Source: Siphonodentalium dalli
Taxonomy: Eukaryota; Mollusca; Scaphopoda; Gadilida; Siphonodentaliidae
Assembly: GCA_032622095.1 (NCBI GenBank)
Contig: CP136066.1
Span: forward strand, 190,950,816-191,014,815
Length of the DNA stretch: 64,000 nucleotides
Direction: 5' to 3'
Below the pieces are notes generated by a model. The model saw only the letters and a list, made by a program, of their open reading frames with translations. It was not told where the DNA came from and made no database searches. This document shows positions 11,931-24,000 of the stretch, piece by piece. Numbering within the stretch: the first letter of the stretch is position 1; every line of letters begins with the position of its first letter. The position numbers and the translations under genes are program-made.

Positions 11931-13286
11931 CTGTAAACCAAATATATAAATGTTAATTATATGCTCTTCTATGAATTATCTATAATGCTAAGCAAAATTA
12001 ATTCTTTCAGTCCGCATCCGACCCTAAAATTTAATTGAATTGAATCCGAGCATTCTGATCAATACTCACTTGTCTAATCATCGTCAACGAAGTGACTAGG
12101 ACGCCTGTTACTATGAGATTGTTAATGACATGTCGTCGCAGGATTCATTGACTGTTCTTGTTTTAGAATAGAATAATTGTATTACTATAGTGACATATGT
12201 TACATATATTAAACATATAATAATTACCGGTATATATTATACACTAGCAGGGTTACCCGGCGTTGCCCAGGTTAATGTATGCTGTGGATATTTGTTGGGA
12301 ATAGAGAATGCTCTTGCTTAAAGTGTTATACGTTTTCTCATAAATTGTATATTCAAATAGCATCACAAAACATGATTATTGCAGTCATGGAATATAAGTA
12401 GTGGCTCACCTTGTCAATTGTCATTCTGTTTATCGCAATTAATCCGTTCCACCAATAATGAAGTATTCATTTATTTACAACTTCGTATACATTAGACGTT
12501 ATAATATGATACATGAACATCATAAACACATTAGTTCGATAAAAGATGATAATTGGGTTTTACATATTGAGATGTATCAATCAATCTAGTGGGTTGGACT
12601 AAGATCCCGAGGACAACTGGCTATCATATCGCCATGAAGATACAGATGTTTCAAAGAAATTTCCAGGTGCTCCTCTGTTCATGGTGCTATATATTGGCTA
12701 AATATCCTTAGTTTAAACGAAATGTTCCTGCACATATATATCAGCTACATGTGCCAGGCACAGAGCGAGATTTTGAGTTGTTTATGTCAGTCGATGAGCC
12801 TGTTCTAAAACCCTTGTCAGATGTCAGTATTGGTAGGATCCTGAAAAGTCTTGTGCTACTAACTGCTTTTTCTTGTATATCAGAAGAAACTATATTTGAC
12901 TGCACACTGTGACCACTATTTTTGAACAGGCCTTCCATATCTCTTGACAAATTGTTACTTTTTGTGGAAACTGTATTGAATGGAACGGACAAAATTTTGT
13001 TATTATATATATGCAATCCTCTGACGGTTCGAGGTCTCTCAGTTTGCCCGAATATATGTATCTCTTCAATAGAATGATAAATATACGTTTAATGCTTCTT
13101 CTAGTTATCTCTTTTTGCTAGCTCATTGTGTGAATGCCTTGATTTCCATTCCCATAAAAATATGACTGTTAAGAAGATATAATTGTTCAAGTGACTTATG
13201 TGGGTCACCTTATGTCGGGATTGTGAAATGCGAACGCCCAACTACTTAAAATGGTATGGAGATGGCCTGGTGACTGTATATAACTT
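11931..13286. other. Noncoding part of duplicated segment
   Basis: Contains GCAGGGTTACCCGGCGTTGCCC near 12247-12268, a block I associate with widespread mollusc/insect repeats whose other end has ACAGACAGAC (seen near 13690 and 14997). The minus-strand frame at 12741-13016 (91 aa) has no recognisable domain. No RNA gene was seen. Confidence 0.5.
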
Positions 13287-15000
13287 ATATGTGGATATCG
13301 GCGAATAGCAATATTATCAATGATAGTGCATATCCGCTCGCCATCCGTGACGCAAACGACACCAAATGTGATTTAATTCATGGTATATCATTAGAGAAAA
13401 ACGTGTATGAATTTGGTGGAATTTGGTTTATTAAATCAATTGTTGATGCAACGCTGACTCGAACAACGCCATATTGCGAAGGTGATTATGTATTCGTTTG
13501 ATGGAAATCAGCGACAAAACTATTTCACCATATTTTTTTAATTTCCCCTCCCACCAAAAGCGTCATTTTTCGAAAATTTTAACCCGCACCATCATCTTCC
13601 TTGTAAAAAGTTACCCCTCTTAGAACGCCTTGGTGCCATCTCGATTGTACAGCGTGAAGTTATATATAGAACGCACACAGAGAGACAAAAAGACAGACAG
13701 ACAGCACGATTTTATTTCTTGTATCATTTGAGAAGAACGTGTCTGAATTTGATGGTAATTGGTACTAAAAATATTTTGTATCAGTTTTGGTTACCCTCCC
13801 GTCCCTATTTCGGACTCAAGCTGCACACACTTAGACTCATTAGAGATTAGAGATTCATATATATGAAATTGGCGAGTAAACAAATTCGTATCAAATTTAA
13901 GGTCCCCATATCTCTCATCCATAGGGCACCAATTTGGTGTATCTAAACCACAAGATAAGATTCCTCATATCACGGAGAAGAATATGTATCAATTTGGTGG
14001 AAATCGGCAGTAAACATATAGATATAATTTTTTATGTCCCTCTCATCTCTATACACCACTGAATCGAATGGCCCCACTTGTGACATCCTTAAACCACACG
14101 ATTACACTCCTGGTATCATGGAGATGATTGTTTATAAGTTTGGTGATAATCGGCGACTAAACAATTTTTTTATCAAATTTGGTGCCACCCCCCCTCTCCA
14201 TCTCTCACCCAAACAGCACCACTATGGCGTCTTTAAATCACGATTAGATTCCTCGTATCATGGATAAGAAAGTGTATCAATTTGGTGGAAATTGGCGCTA
14301 AAACAATTGTGCATCAATGTTGGTGCCCCTGTCCCTTTCAATGCAACCCTGAATCGAATGTGGCCACATTTGACAGATAAAAGCCACACCATTAGACTCC
14401 TCATACCATGGGGATGATTTTGTATGAGTGTGGTGGCAATCAGCGACTTATTATCAAATGTAGTGCCCACCCCTCCCAATCTCTCATCCAAAAACAACAC
14501 TTTGGCGTTGTTAAATCGCACAATTAAATTCCTTGTATCATGAAGAAGAATATATATCAATTTGGTGGAAATCGGCGCTAAAATTAGTTTTTATCAATTT
14601 TGGTGCCCCTCTCCCCTTCCGTTCACCCCTGACTCAAACGACGCCACTTTTGACATATTTAAACAACACCGTTGGATTCTTCATATCTTGGGGATGATTA
14701 TATGTAAGTTTCGTGGCAATCGGCGACAGAAAAAAAATCTCCCCCCCTTCCGGGCACCCCTGACGCGAACGGCGCGACTTTTGCCATATTTAATCCACGC
14801 CATTAGATTCCTCATATTACGGGGATGATTATATATAAGTTTGGTGGCAATCGGCGACAAATTTTTTTTCTGCCCCTGACAACGGCGTCACTTTAGAAAA
14901 TTCTAACCCCGATCATCATCTTTCTCATAAAAAGCTACTCCTAGTAGACCCCTTTGGCGTCATCTAGATGGTCCCCTGTGAATTTCTATATAACACAGAC
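13287..15000 (+). repeat. Degenerate dimeric tandem repeat, ~145 bp units (copy A)
   Basis: Units are anchored by TTTGGTGG(A/C)AATCGGCG-like blocks at about 13991, 14135, 14278, 14425, 14555, 14705 and 14838, roughly 130-147 bp apart. Two unit types alternate: one with TATCAATTTGGTGGAAATCGGCGCTAAAA and one with TATAAGTTTGGTGGCAATCGGCGAC, each followed by a pyrimidine-rich (CCCCTCTCCC) stretch. This gives a higher-order period near 285 bp. The array lies between the two 212 bp direct repeats and recurs in copy B. Confidence 0.75.
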
Positions 15001-15023
15001 AGACATTCGCAAATATAGATATA

Positions 15024-15242
15024 GATATGTGCCTATTGTTGACAAAAAAAGATCGCGTGATCGCTTTAAATTAACACTTGGGCACCATACCATGTGCAAC
15101 CGATAGCTTGCCTGCTACAAATAAGAGGGTCTCTTGTATACATGACTGGTATATCACGCTGCAAGGAGGAGAATATGAACCACCCGCAGGTTTGGGCATC
15201 TGCAGTTCGGAAATTGCCATGGTTTGCCGATTTTCATGATAT
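15024..15242. repeat. Direct repeat 2 (copy A), partner 11057-11268
   Basis: Second copy of the 212 bp repeat. It ends at GATATC, after which sequence diverges from the first copy, so the recombinase-like coding exon is absent here. It contains an acceptor-like CTCCTCCTTGCAG on the minus strand in both copies. Confidence 0.75.
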
Positions 15243-15645
15243 CGCGCGAACGTTCATAAATTTGTGAATTGTGATCACTGATTACTACTCACAATTCTAT
15301 TCACTCGTGGAAATGTTACGAAAATCAAATTGACATGAAAACATATTGTAGTCCTGGTCTTATTCTTTACAAATCAGTGCGACGTAAATGCGTGTAAATC
15401 ACCAAAGAGATGTGTGAATATTACTTAATTGCGTAGGTTATTTTGTTGCCTAATTTAGCTATTGTCACGAATGTAGTAAATCCGTGGATCGTGGTCATAT
15501 ATACATGTATTAAGGGTTATTAAAGTCTAAGTTGTTTAAGTTTACTTACTGAAAAATTAATAAATCAATGCATGTACAAAGTTGTGTCTGCAAACAACTG
15601 AGACAAGTTAATTCAACTATGTTTGTTCCAAGTGGTATTATTGTA

Positions 15646-15917
15646 AAAATTAGGCGCTACATTTTAATAGCTTACAATTAATATAATATAAATATAATAC
15701 TCACAAATTGTACATGTAGAAGAAGTCATCGGATTGGAATAGATCAATAATATCAACAGCAAATAATAGGTCGCGTTCTAATGAAGTCTGTTTTGGGTCT
15801 GAGCTGCGGGACTTCGATCGGCCTTTTATGTGCCGGTTCCTCCATCACTTCCGGAATCCCGCACTTCATTTATTTATAGACGAACTAGGCCATCGTCACA
15901 ACACAATTCCCTCTTTT
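15646..15917 (-). mobile_element. LTR-like sequence with polypurine tract (copy A)
   Basis: On the minus strand a purine tract AAAAGAGGGAAT (15906-15917) is followed directly by TGTGTTGTGACG, and 20-30 bases on by TATAAATA (15871-15878). That is the layout expected for a polypurine tract, the LTR 5' edge and a TATA box. About 250 bases further, a block of ~45 bases around TTGTAAGCTATTAAAATG and TAGCGCCTAATTT (15646-15690) matches 46345-46390 at the far end of the gypsy element. The exact 3' edge of the LTR is not fixed, since no clean CA end was found. Confidence 0.5.
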
Positions 15918-16033
15918 AAAAAAATTCTCAAAATATTTTTAAAGACATTTACACTACCTACTGGCGTACAGCGGAGAAACAAAAGGTAATGTTAGGGCAG
16001 TTTACATCATTTACAAGTTAAGCCCTAAATTGT

Positions 16034-16186
16034 GAAATCAGCGCGGTCCCAATACCCAAACTGACTGGATTTGAAATCAGCGTGAAAGGCTAACCGAACT
16101 GACTGGATTTGAAATCAGCGTGAATGACTAACCGAACTGACTGGATTTGAAATCAGCGTGGTCCCAATAACCGAACTGACTGGATT
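16034..16186 (+). repeat. 38 bp tandem repeat, 4 units (copy A)
   Basis: GAAATCAGCG recurs at 16034, 16073, 16111 and 16149, separated by 38-39 bases with an ACCGAACTGACTGGATTT body. Copy B has only three anchors (37408, 37447, 37485), so the array differs in length between the duplicated copies. It lies just upstream, on the element strand, of the polypurine tract. Confidence 0.9.
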
Positions 16187-16386
16187 TACATTTAACAGGG
16201 AGGGTTTTTCAAAAAGATTAAACATTCTGTAAATTTGGAAAGTAGTGGAAACAGAGGTCGAAAATGAGAATGTTTTCTACTAACCAAAAAGCCGGAAAAA
16301 TAAATTGGAATGCCCGATCCGCTGAATTAAGTGTAGTTTGAATTGATGTGGAAATTTTACTGGCGGATTGGCTGAATGCCGTACAT

Positions 16387-18292
16387 TCATTGGGCATTAT
16401 GTGTAGAGCGCGCTAACACTTCCTCTGGGGCTGTACCCAGGATCCGTGCTAATGACACAGCCACTTCACCGATGACGGCGGGGGAAGTAAAAGCTCGGCC
16501 CACAGACCTGAAATGGGACGCATCAGACTCCAGAAGAATTTTGGAAGAATGAATGGCTCGAACTGCTTCCCGCTGGACGTCATTAAATCCAGCACAAATT
16601 GTTGTAAACCCGAACGAGGTGTTGGGCTGGTGATAAGACCAATCATCCACAATCTGTTTAGACCCACAGAAGCAGTGAAAGTGGATAACTTGATCCTTGT
16701 GGGTTACGGTGCGTACTGCTTCTAAAGCAGTGAAACTCACATCCGAACTCATATGTTGATCAGAGGACCCTCTTAGATGCAAGATTAAAGGTTTGTTTGT
16801 GGGCCTGGCCAAACCTTAAAATTTCCCGAAAAAGGGCATCCTGCAACAGGAGATCTCGACCGGAGAGTTTAATTGAGCGATCAAGGCCAAACTCCCCGAC
16901 GGCAACTACGGCAGGATGTTTTATTAGCTCCTTAAACTTCTCCATCATCGACGGCACAAGTAACTTACGAAAGTTTTTGGGGTTACACCCTACCGCAACT
17001 TTCCACTGGATTACAGTTTAAAGCTTGAATATCTGGATAAGTATCCGATCACACAATACTTGCACGCCACCGATGACAGTGACGGCAGAGGAAACAGGGA
17101 CATTAGTCAGACTAATAGCCTCCGAAGCAGTGGTTTGGGGGTTTAATTTATGACTCGAGCACATGCGGTCTAAATGAAAATGAGAATCAATCCCGGTTAG
17201 TTTTGGTTTGGGGATGCCGGGTTGACGTGCCAGATCCTTTTTCATAGAAGTTAACACTGCCTTGTAAGTGGGTCTGGGTAGGATGGGAGGCGACTGGATG
17301 AGTGGTGGTATTGGAATGGAGGACACCGTGGAAGAGACGGCGGTGGATGATGGGGTAGACACAGGGCCCGAGTGGATGTGACTGGCCCTGCTGGGGAGGG
17401 TGATTTGTGCAGTGCCCTGAGAGTGGTTGAAAGACACTGCGGAGAAGGATGAGGTAGGCACAGTGCCCCGGGAGGAGGTGACAGGCACTGCGGTGGAGGA
17501 TGAGGTAGGCACAGTGCCCATAGAGGTGACAGGCACTGCGGTGGAGGCCGTTGTTGAAAGTTTGAGTTTCTTAGGCTCCGGCGGAGCAACGAGAACTGAA
17601 TGGTACAGTTTCCGCTCAGAAAACTTCTGCTGACGTGCGATACATATGGTTTTATATCGCGCCCTTTCCCTCTCTTTCCGGCTGGGCCTTGGTGTGGGAC
17701 CTTCTACCGGTTTAACCCCTGAAATAGAAGAGGATTTGACATACATGGCCTGAGTTTTTGATTGAGGCTGGTGCAATTTCTGGAGACACTGAGGACCTAA
17801 CTTTCTGCACGTTAATTTTTTTTGGGGGGGGGGGGCAACTGGATTACTCTCAGTGTCATCAGTGAAATTATATCGGACACATTGTTTGTCAACAATGCGA
17901 GTGGTAGGATTAAAAGCCTCATCAATTAATAGGCCTAAGGGATGATTAATGACTGGGCTATTTTCCAAGTTTAAATTGGGATCGACCTGCATATCTATCA
18001 CTTGGGTGCAACTTGTTTCCCCAAGAGGACTATCAGGTAGATCCTTAGTCAAACTTGGTTGACTCCCCGAAAATTCAATTAAATCTACCTGCATTCTTTC
18101 AACAGAAGATGGAGTCCGTATGGGCTCCGCAACTGAAAGATCAGGTAAATTATCAATGATATCATAATTTTCACCCGCGTTATTATTAACAGTTAAACCA
18201 AGCAGCACTTCTATTGAGTGCTGAATATCAGTTACTGACATTTTATTTGGGTCTGACTCATCGGTATCCGGCGGTAAATTCATACCTGACAT
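16387..18292 (-). pseudogene. Long disordered region fused to TatD-type hydrolase domain (copy A), one stop and one frameshift
   Basis: A 424-codon frame (18292-17018) encodes a disordered region with acidic and Ser/Thr-Val-Pro-rich repeats (VPTSS-type) and a basic KKLKL patch. It ends in GIDSHFHLDRM, the metal-binding HxH motif of the TatD family. After one in-frame TAA (17018-17020) the same frame continues with VAVGCNPKN and VGEFGLD (16883-16900), the second and third TatD hallmarks. A frameshift near 16790-16815 then leads to PLILHLRG, VIHFHCFCG and LLESDASHF (catalytic Asp retained). TatD proteins are Mg-dependent 3'-5' exonucleases/metal hydrolases. The canonical HP after the second strand reads NP. 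Both breaks recur in copy B, so they predate the duplication. Without them the protein would be about 635 residues. Confidence 0.75.
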
Positions 18293-18412
18293 GTTTGGTT
18301 TATCGTCCGCACGCTGTAGACGAACTGTCTGTTGAAATTGGCGGTTCTACAAGTAGACCAATGGGAGGTGTCCTCGTGTGACGTTTCAGGCTTCTCTAGT
18401 CAGACCATGGCA

Positions 18413-19511
18413 TCATTGAAACCCATTATACAAAGGCAAGAAATTCTTCCACCACAACAAATCCTTTCTTACATATAATTGAACTTCCAAAGATATGTCC
18501 CTTTTTTCTTTAAAAGCTCTCAACCACCGAAGAATTCTTGAAACAAAAATTCTGCCTGGCCTCACACAACTCGACACAAATTGCAATTTCACCAGAAGTG
18601 ACTGCACAAGTGACTGCACTTCTTTCAAATACCCTTTTGACTTTTCTAACCATTTTAAAATGAGCTTATTTATCTCTTCAAGTATTTCATGTGTAATGCT
18701 GAGAGTAAGACTGACAGAATCAAATAATACTCCCAGAAATACCATATTAGTATTTGGAGGGCATGATTTCTCTATTGCCTCTAGCAGACCCCATCTACTT
18801 AATGTTGATTTTAATACCATAAAGGCCTCATCAGCATGTTCTGGTGTATCTGCGCCTGCTAGATCATCTAAGTAATTTATTAAATTGCATTTAGCCATTC
18901 GAGCAGAATATGCAAATGCATTTGTGACCCTCTGACAAATTCCTGCTGCAGATCTGAGACCCATACTTAACACTAAATCACAATATATATACCCTTCAAT
19001 TCTGTATGCCACCAAGTTTATATCACCTGGGTCAATACAAATTTGTCTATAAGCTCTAGACAGATCTGCTTTAAATAACTTTGCACCAATACCTGCATTC
19101 TTAATGAGATCCACCAAATTATCAACACTTGGATACACTAGAGTGTTTTTTCCCCCAAGATACTTATCCTTTGGTATCATGTCATTAATAGATCTTCCCT
19201 GTGGATAACTAAGATCAAGAATAACCCTTCGGTCCTCTGAATGAGGTTTTGGTACTGTATTGAGGGGGTTTGAGATCAAGAGGAAAATCTCTAGCCCCTC
19301 TATGATTCATTACTGCATCACAATGATCCAAATCTCTTGAACCGGTGAACCCCAAAGGAAAACCAAACTCTAGAAATTGGATTACCTGGTTATCCTCGTA
19401 ACTTCTTAACATCTCCTTGATTTCATTTATATTTAAGTGTGTGTTTACAGGAATTCTACATCCTTCAAAATTGTATTTGCCCGACGCTTGAATCACTTCA
19501 TGCTTCTGCAA
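18413..19511 (-). pseudogene. DIRS-type reverse transcriptase, internally deleted
   Basis: The first segment (19511-19215) has NFEGCRIPVNTHLNI and NHRGARDFPLDL, the region just before the RT in DIRS-like elements. It is joined out of frame, with an apparent deletion of some tens of codons, to the segment 19279-18413. That segment starts SNPLNTVPKPHS and contains RRVILDLSYPQGRS, FKADLSRAYRQ (motif A), SMGLRSAAGICQR (motif B), NYLDDLAG (catalytic motif C) and VFLGVLFDS. The protein ends with the DLLWWKNFLP motif typical before RNase H. LNTVPK and MGLRSAxxxCQR are characteristic of DIRS/Ngaro RTs. The YLDD catalytic site looks intact, but the frame is broken and truncated. Confidence 0.75.
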
Positions 19512-21065
19512 AGATATCTCAATTTCCTTTGACTGGAAATTGAGATACTGGTAATAGTACTCTCACCTATGACACCTATTGCATCAAGATTAGGACAATT
19601 ATCCATACTAGTACAAATTCTACTTTGGAATGAATCATCTACATGTTTTACATCACTGTTGCCACTGGTTGTTATTGGTGATGGTCTACCAGGTATTACA
19701 AGTTTCTGAACACTTTCATGTGCATTTTCTGGGTGTGAAACCATAGCAACATTACAATTTTCAACAATTATGTTGTTCACTTTCAAATACTCAGGATAAA
19801 AAACATTAGCAACATTATGGTTTTCAACAAGAGAATTCCACAACTGTTTCTTATATAGTCATGCCCATTGATTGGTGTTAGACTGTCTGTATGGACACAT
19901 TGGAGATGATTCAGCATGAAAGGCCTTATCCTTTTTAACCTGCCAGCAGGTTGCACAGAAATGTTCAACCGACCTTTGTACCCCCCTGATAGTGCCTCTG
20001 TGAGGAGCCTGGTACATACACTTTCCCCTATTGAACAGAGTGCAGAACCACGGTCCCTGAGAATCACTACCGGTACCAAAACTTGGACTAGAGGCCAATT
20101 GTTTTTGCCCACTAGAATTTGAAACCTTAGGTTTTATTCTCACAAATTTTGCAAGGATAGGTGCCTCTATTATAGCTGAATCATCTGCCCATGTGTTCAC
20201 CCCCAACTCAATCCTGCGAAGCCAATCACCATAAAAGGTTAATAATGCTTTCCAGTCATAAGTCGTATAATAATATACTATTTTCCTCAAAAGACTTAAA
20301 CGCCCATTTTGCTCCATAACATTGATGCCAGGTCTTTGAATAGTTTCCAATTCCCCCGCTATAAATTGCTGAATAGTGAGGTCTCTGAAAGCAATATCTG
20401 TTCCCACATATTCATGTTGCAAAGAAGAATGGGGGGAAAATCTGGGGGAAACGAACTTTGTCACTAGCCTTGGCTTCTATTCCGGATCTTAACCGAATAG
20501 ACTTTTTTCTTTGCTTTTCAGCCCCAGGTTCTACTTCATTATCGGACCCAGAATCTGAACTATTCCCCAAATTAGAGAGATATTTCATAGAGTCCACATA
20601 ATTTGACAAATTTTCAGTTTCTCAACAATTTTAAGTCAGTTTTGGCATTTTTGCCCTGAAGTTTATCAATACCACTAGCACCAATGTCACCATGTCTGCA
20701 AGTGCCACCGCTTTTGTTTTCACCATTTTTGTATTTCGTGAAGTCCAAACCAGGAACTGACCGGTGTAAAATGTCAGTTACGTGTGCATCTAAAGTCTCA
20801 CCTCTCAATCTCGATGTCTCCGATCTCGTGACATCAATTTCACTCTTCAAACGCCTCAATTCGATCAGCTTTCTCTCTTTTGCCCGAACTTTATTTGCCT
20901 GTGCCAGCTCGACCTTCAACTTTATTATTTCGTCGTCGATATCCTGGTCTTCCGTAGCGTCAACTTCTATTGTGTTGTCGAAAATACCAGGGTCCGTCTT
21001 GATCGGAGATGACGGACTAAAGCCTAGCTTCTGTTCATCGTCCGGCTTCTTGGAGAATTTGCGCT
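19493..21065 (-). pseudogene. DIRS-type gag/ORF1, fragmented
   Basis: In-frame coding character begins near 21065 with an acidic stretch, then a coiled-coil-like region of regular Lys/Glu/Arg/Leu (20919-20800). A short Ser/Asp-rich segment follows (20609-20412), then a 201-residue frame (20464-19859) ending in FNRGKC, PHRG, HFCATC and a final SSPMCP. This Cys/His arrangement is the zinc-binding signature of DIRS/Ngaro ORF1 proteins. A further frame 19843-19493 links to the RT and holds two copies of an ENxNVAxV-type segment. Frame changes separate these pieces, so the ORF is dead as read. Confidence 0.6.
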
Positions 21066-24000
21066 ATCGCCGCCACCTAATACACACATCGCGCCGTTGA
21101 AGGGATATTTTCCTTTGTTTAACGCATCATAATCGATTTGTTTTGAAGTTTCTCTCCGAGGTCTCTCGATCCCCACGACATTTCCTCCTCTCCCAATCGG
21201 CATCGCGTTCGGATAAAGCGCTGTTTAAAATATGCACTTGTTATGGCCCGAGTAATATTTTCAAATCGTTTGGCTTTAAGCCATTCAAACTCAAATCACA
21301 GTTGGTCCAGCTCTTGTGAAGTCAAATCAATTAATGACTCAAGAAATCCCCGCGAAATCAAGCCACAGTGAAACTAATTACTACTCACACGAATAAGACC
21401 AATGAAACTACGGCTGAGCATTAATCATCCTGGAGTAATTGTGTGATAATTGATCATGATATAATATTGGATTGCAATGATTACGGAAAGGATATCGACC
21501 TATTGCTAATTGTGAATTACATTATTTGTATCCAAATAAGACCCACATTTAGAAGCGGCGAAAATACACGCAGTCTGTGCGTAACCGTCCGCTAAACATA
21601 TCACATGTTTTGCGACCATTTAACATAACATGACATCAAAATACACAGAACGAGTCGAATGACTCTTTAGTTCCGGTGTTTATCTGAAGTTATTTCACTG
21701 CATGGAAATCCACCCCTTCTGTGTTATATTCGTACCGCATTGAGCGGAAGTTATTGCCCAATAGAGTTTTGAATTATAATATTGAATTTCGATTGAACCA
21801 TAGTGAGAAGGGCATTCCAGCTGGAAACGACTCTGTTGCAGGAGAAGAACATCCCGATGATATACCGGCTTCATATACTCCAAAGTCAGTCATTTTTTCA
21901 GCCGTTTCAAATTTTCGCCCGAATTGAGACAAATGCTCTTTATTGCTACCATATCAGGAATAGACTACCACGGAACGCTCTTTTCTGTTCCATGTCGCGC
22001 AAATGGAAATGAATCGCATACATCAGAACAAGTCGGAAACATCAGGTAATTCTGAGCAGGAGGGATCAAACAGACGAGAAACACAAGTATTATTGAGATA
22101 TAATCCAAGATATATATACCACAGGATTTCTCAATACTTGTAGAAAAATCATTTGCTTGATGCAAGACTTTGAATAGTTTTAGTCCATCTTGAATTTAAA
22201 TTGCCTTTGTTCTAGCTTAGATTATTTCTTCCAATTGATTCCCAAACATATTTTTTGGAACAATGTGTGGTGTGTTCCGGATAATTTGTTTTATCGACGT
22301 TGATAATCAATGAATCGTGAATGTTCCAGACCAGTTATGTGCAAATATGTCCTAGATTTCGCCAGGCCAAATCGTAAAAGTGTGAAATCAAAATCTTTCA
22401 GATTTGGATAATCCATTAACCAAGTCGGGCACATGTGCTAAATAGCTCATTTGAGCTCACGTAGCTAAATTTTTAATGGGATTTATGTCTGTCGCTTCAG
22501 TTCAACGCCTAACTCGAGTATCGACATGCGCTTTTAATTATACTGGATCAACATAACATTGAGCTTCACAAAAATACCTTCCGCTCATTTACTCACAACA
22601 GTCTTGATATGTTTTAAAGGCACGTGCGGCCTTAATTGTCGAAAATATTCATATTTGTTCCAATCACCGTAAACAGAAAAACATTAAAACGCATACAGTT
22701 TCGTTCATATATACCATGACCATCGCGTAAACAGCATGTTATCATAAAGATTTACTATATTTTACCTAAGCAAGAGCCTGCTTGTGTTACAGAAGATAGC
22801 ACAATTCTACTGGCTAATCACACACAAATGGCATAAACGCTCTTTATTCGTTCCATATCAGGAATTCACCAACAAATTACGCTCTTTATCTTTACCATCA
22901 TAATATAAACAAACACCAGAAAAGTAACTTTTTTTATGCTTTTGTTTACATAACAATGGTCAAATATATGACAATAACATACTGTGTATGCGATATTTCT
23001 TATTTGTATACGGACAAAGTCTCTACATTTTGTTCTTTCTGTTTGTGGCGGTTTTTGACGGGTGGAAATATTTTCACAGGATACCCACCGCCAAGGCCAA
23101 CCGTACCTTTAACTGACATTTACTTAAGGATTTACCAATATGTTTTCATTAAAATTCGGAAGAGAAAATAGTGTTTAGTAGACCTTTCCTTCCGTAAATC
23201 TTGCCGTGTCAGCTCCGCTACGCCATTTTAAAATAAAACAAACATTTTGATTGGCTCATTAAAACTGGCTCTCGCTATGTGTTTATAAGTAGGATTTCAA
23301 TTGAAATTCACCAGTTGGAACGTATGGAAAGTCACGTGCTTAACCATATCGACAAAATAGAAAGCGATGCGTAAAATTATACAGTAGAATACGAATGTAT
23401 TGACCACTCGTGCTTCCGTATTTCTTACTCCGAATGGGAGTCCAGTCACTTTGGGGAAAATATTTCTCGTAAATGGATGCCAGCAGTTTATGCAATCGGA
23501 CAAGACGTTGTAACCTGGTGTCGTTAACCTTCATAACTACGATCCAGGTAAATTCACACACAGAAGCGGCAATTTTATGTACACAATTCGTACGTTCGAT
23601 AAAAAGTTTAATCAATCTCATAAAAGTGTTAATAAAATCGCCTTTGTTTACACCGGGGTTGTTTTAATTAGTTGTACCGAAGGTGTTTCTGTGAAGCTTC
23701 ACGTGCGGTCTAAGTAATGATTTTTAATGGTAAAAAACAGTACACTGTACTGTTTTTTAAATTAACGTTTCCAGGTAGTCACTGATGCAAGTTATTATTT
23801 GACTGTCACATGTGCGATATAATTGAGTTTACCAACTTGAAATTATGATTAGTTGTGAGTTTGCTTGTCACGACAGATCGTTGATTATATTCGATTCGAT
23901 TCATGAATATTAATGTGTATTCGATTCAAATGCAAACGAAACATTCGCAGGATCCTAAACAAAACCTATTAAAACACTTGTCGTTCTGTGCAATTAACAT

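Larger units (their letters stand above)
7078..18396. repeat. Large duplicated segment, copy A
   Basis: This 11.3 kb stretch is near-identical, in direct orientation, to copy B. 7078-9134 matches 24612-26674. 8209 onwards matches 29708 onwards up to 39712. The left edge coincides with the 3' end of the PLE. The right edge (18396) cuts abruptly into a DIRS-type element, whereas copy B continues into the gypsy element. Small differences include about 88 bp present near 10018-10106 and absent from copy B, an extra 38 bp unit near 16034-16186, a 4-base difference near 18323, and homopolymer-length changes. Confidence 0.9.
18397..21065 (-). mobile_element. DIRS/Ngaro-type retroelement, 3'-truncated
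   Basis: A gag-like region and an RT of DIRS character are in order on the minus strand, but no RNase H-methylase extension and no tyrosine recombinase follow. The sequence switches at 18396 to duplicated copy A. The 5' edge is not defined; coding character starts near 21065. No terminal or internal complementary repeats were recognised. This element is present once in the window and separates the two duplicated copies. Confidence 0.7.

Noticed and set aside
11057-15242. LTR retrotransposon with 212 bp LTRs
   Set aside because: The repeats lack TG...CA ends, no primer-binding site or polypurine tract flanks them, and the interior has no gag-pol.
17251-17633. Proline-rich (-) and Val/Glu-rich (+) frames over the TatD leader
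   Set aside because: They are other-frame readings of the repetitive VPTSS-coding region; the 424-codon frame ending in the TatD motif explains the sequence.
23340-23621. 93-codon minus-strand frame as a gene
   Set aside because: No recognisable domain, no splice context, and length within chance expectation for this region.
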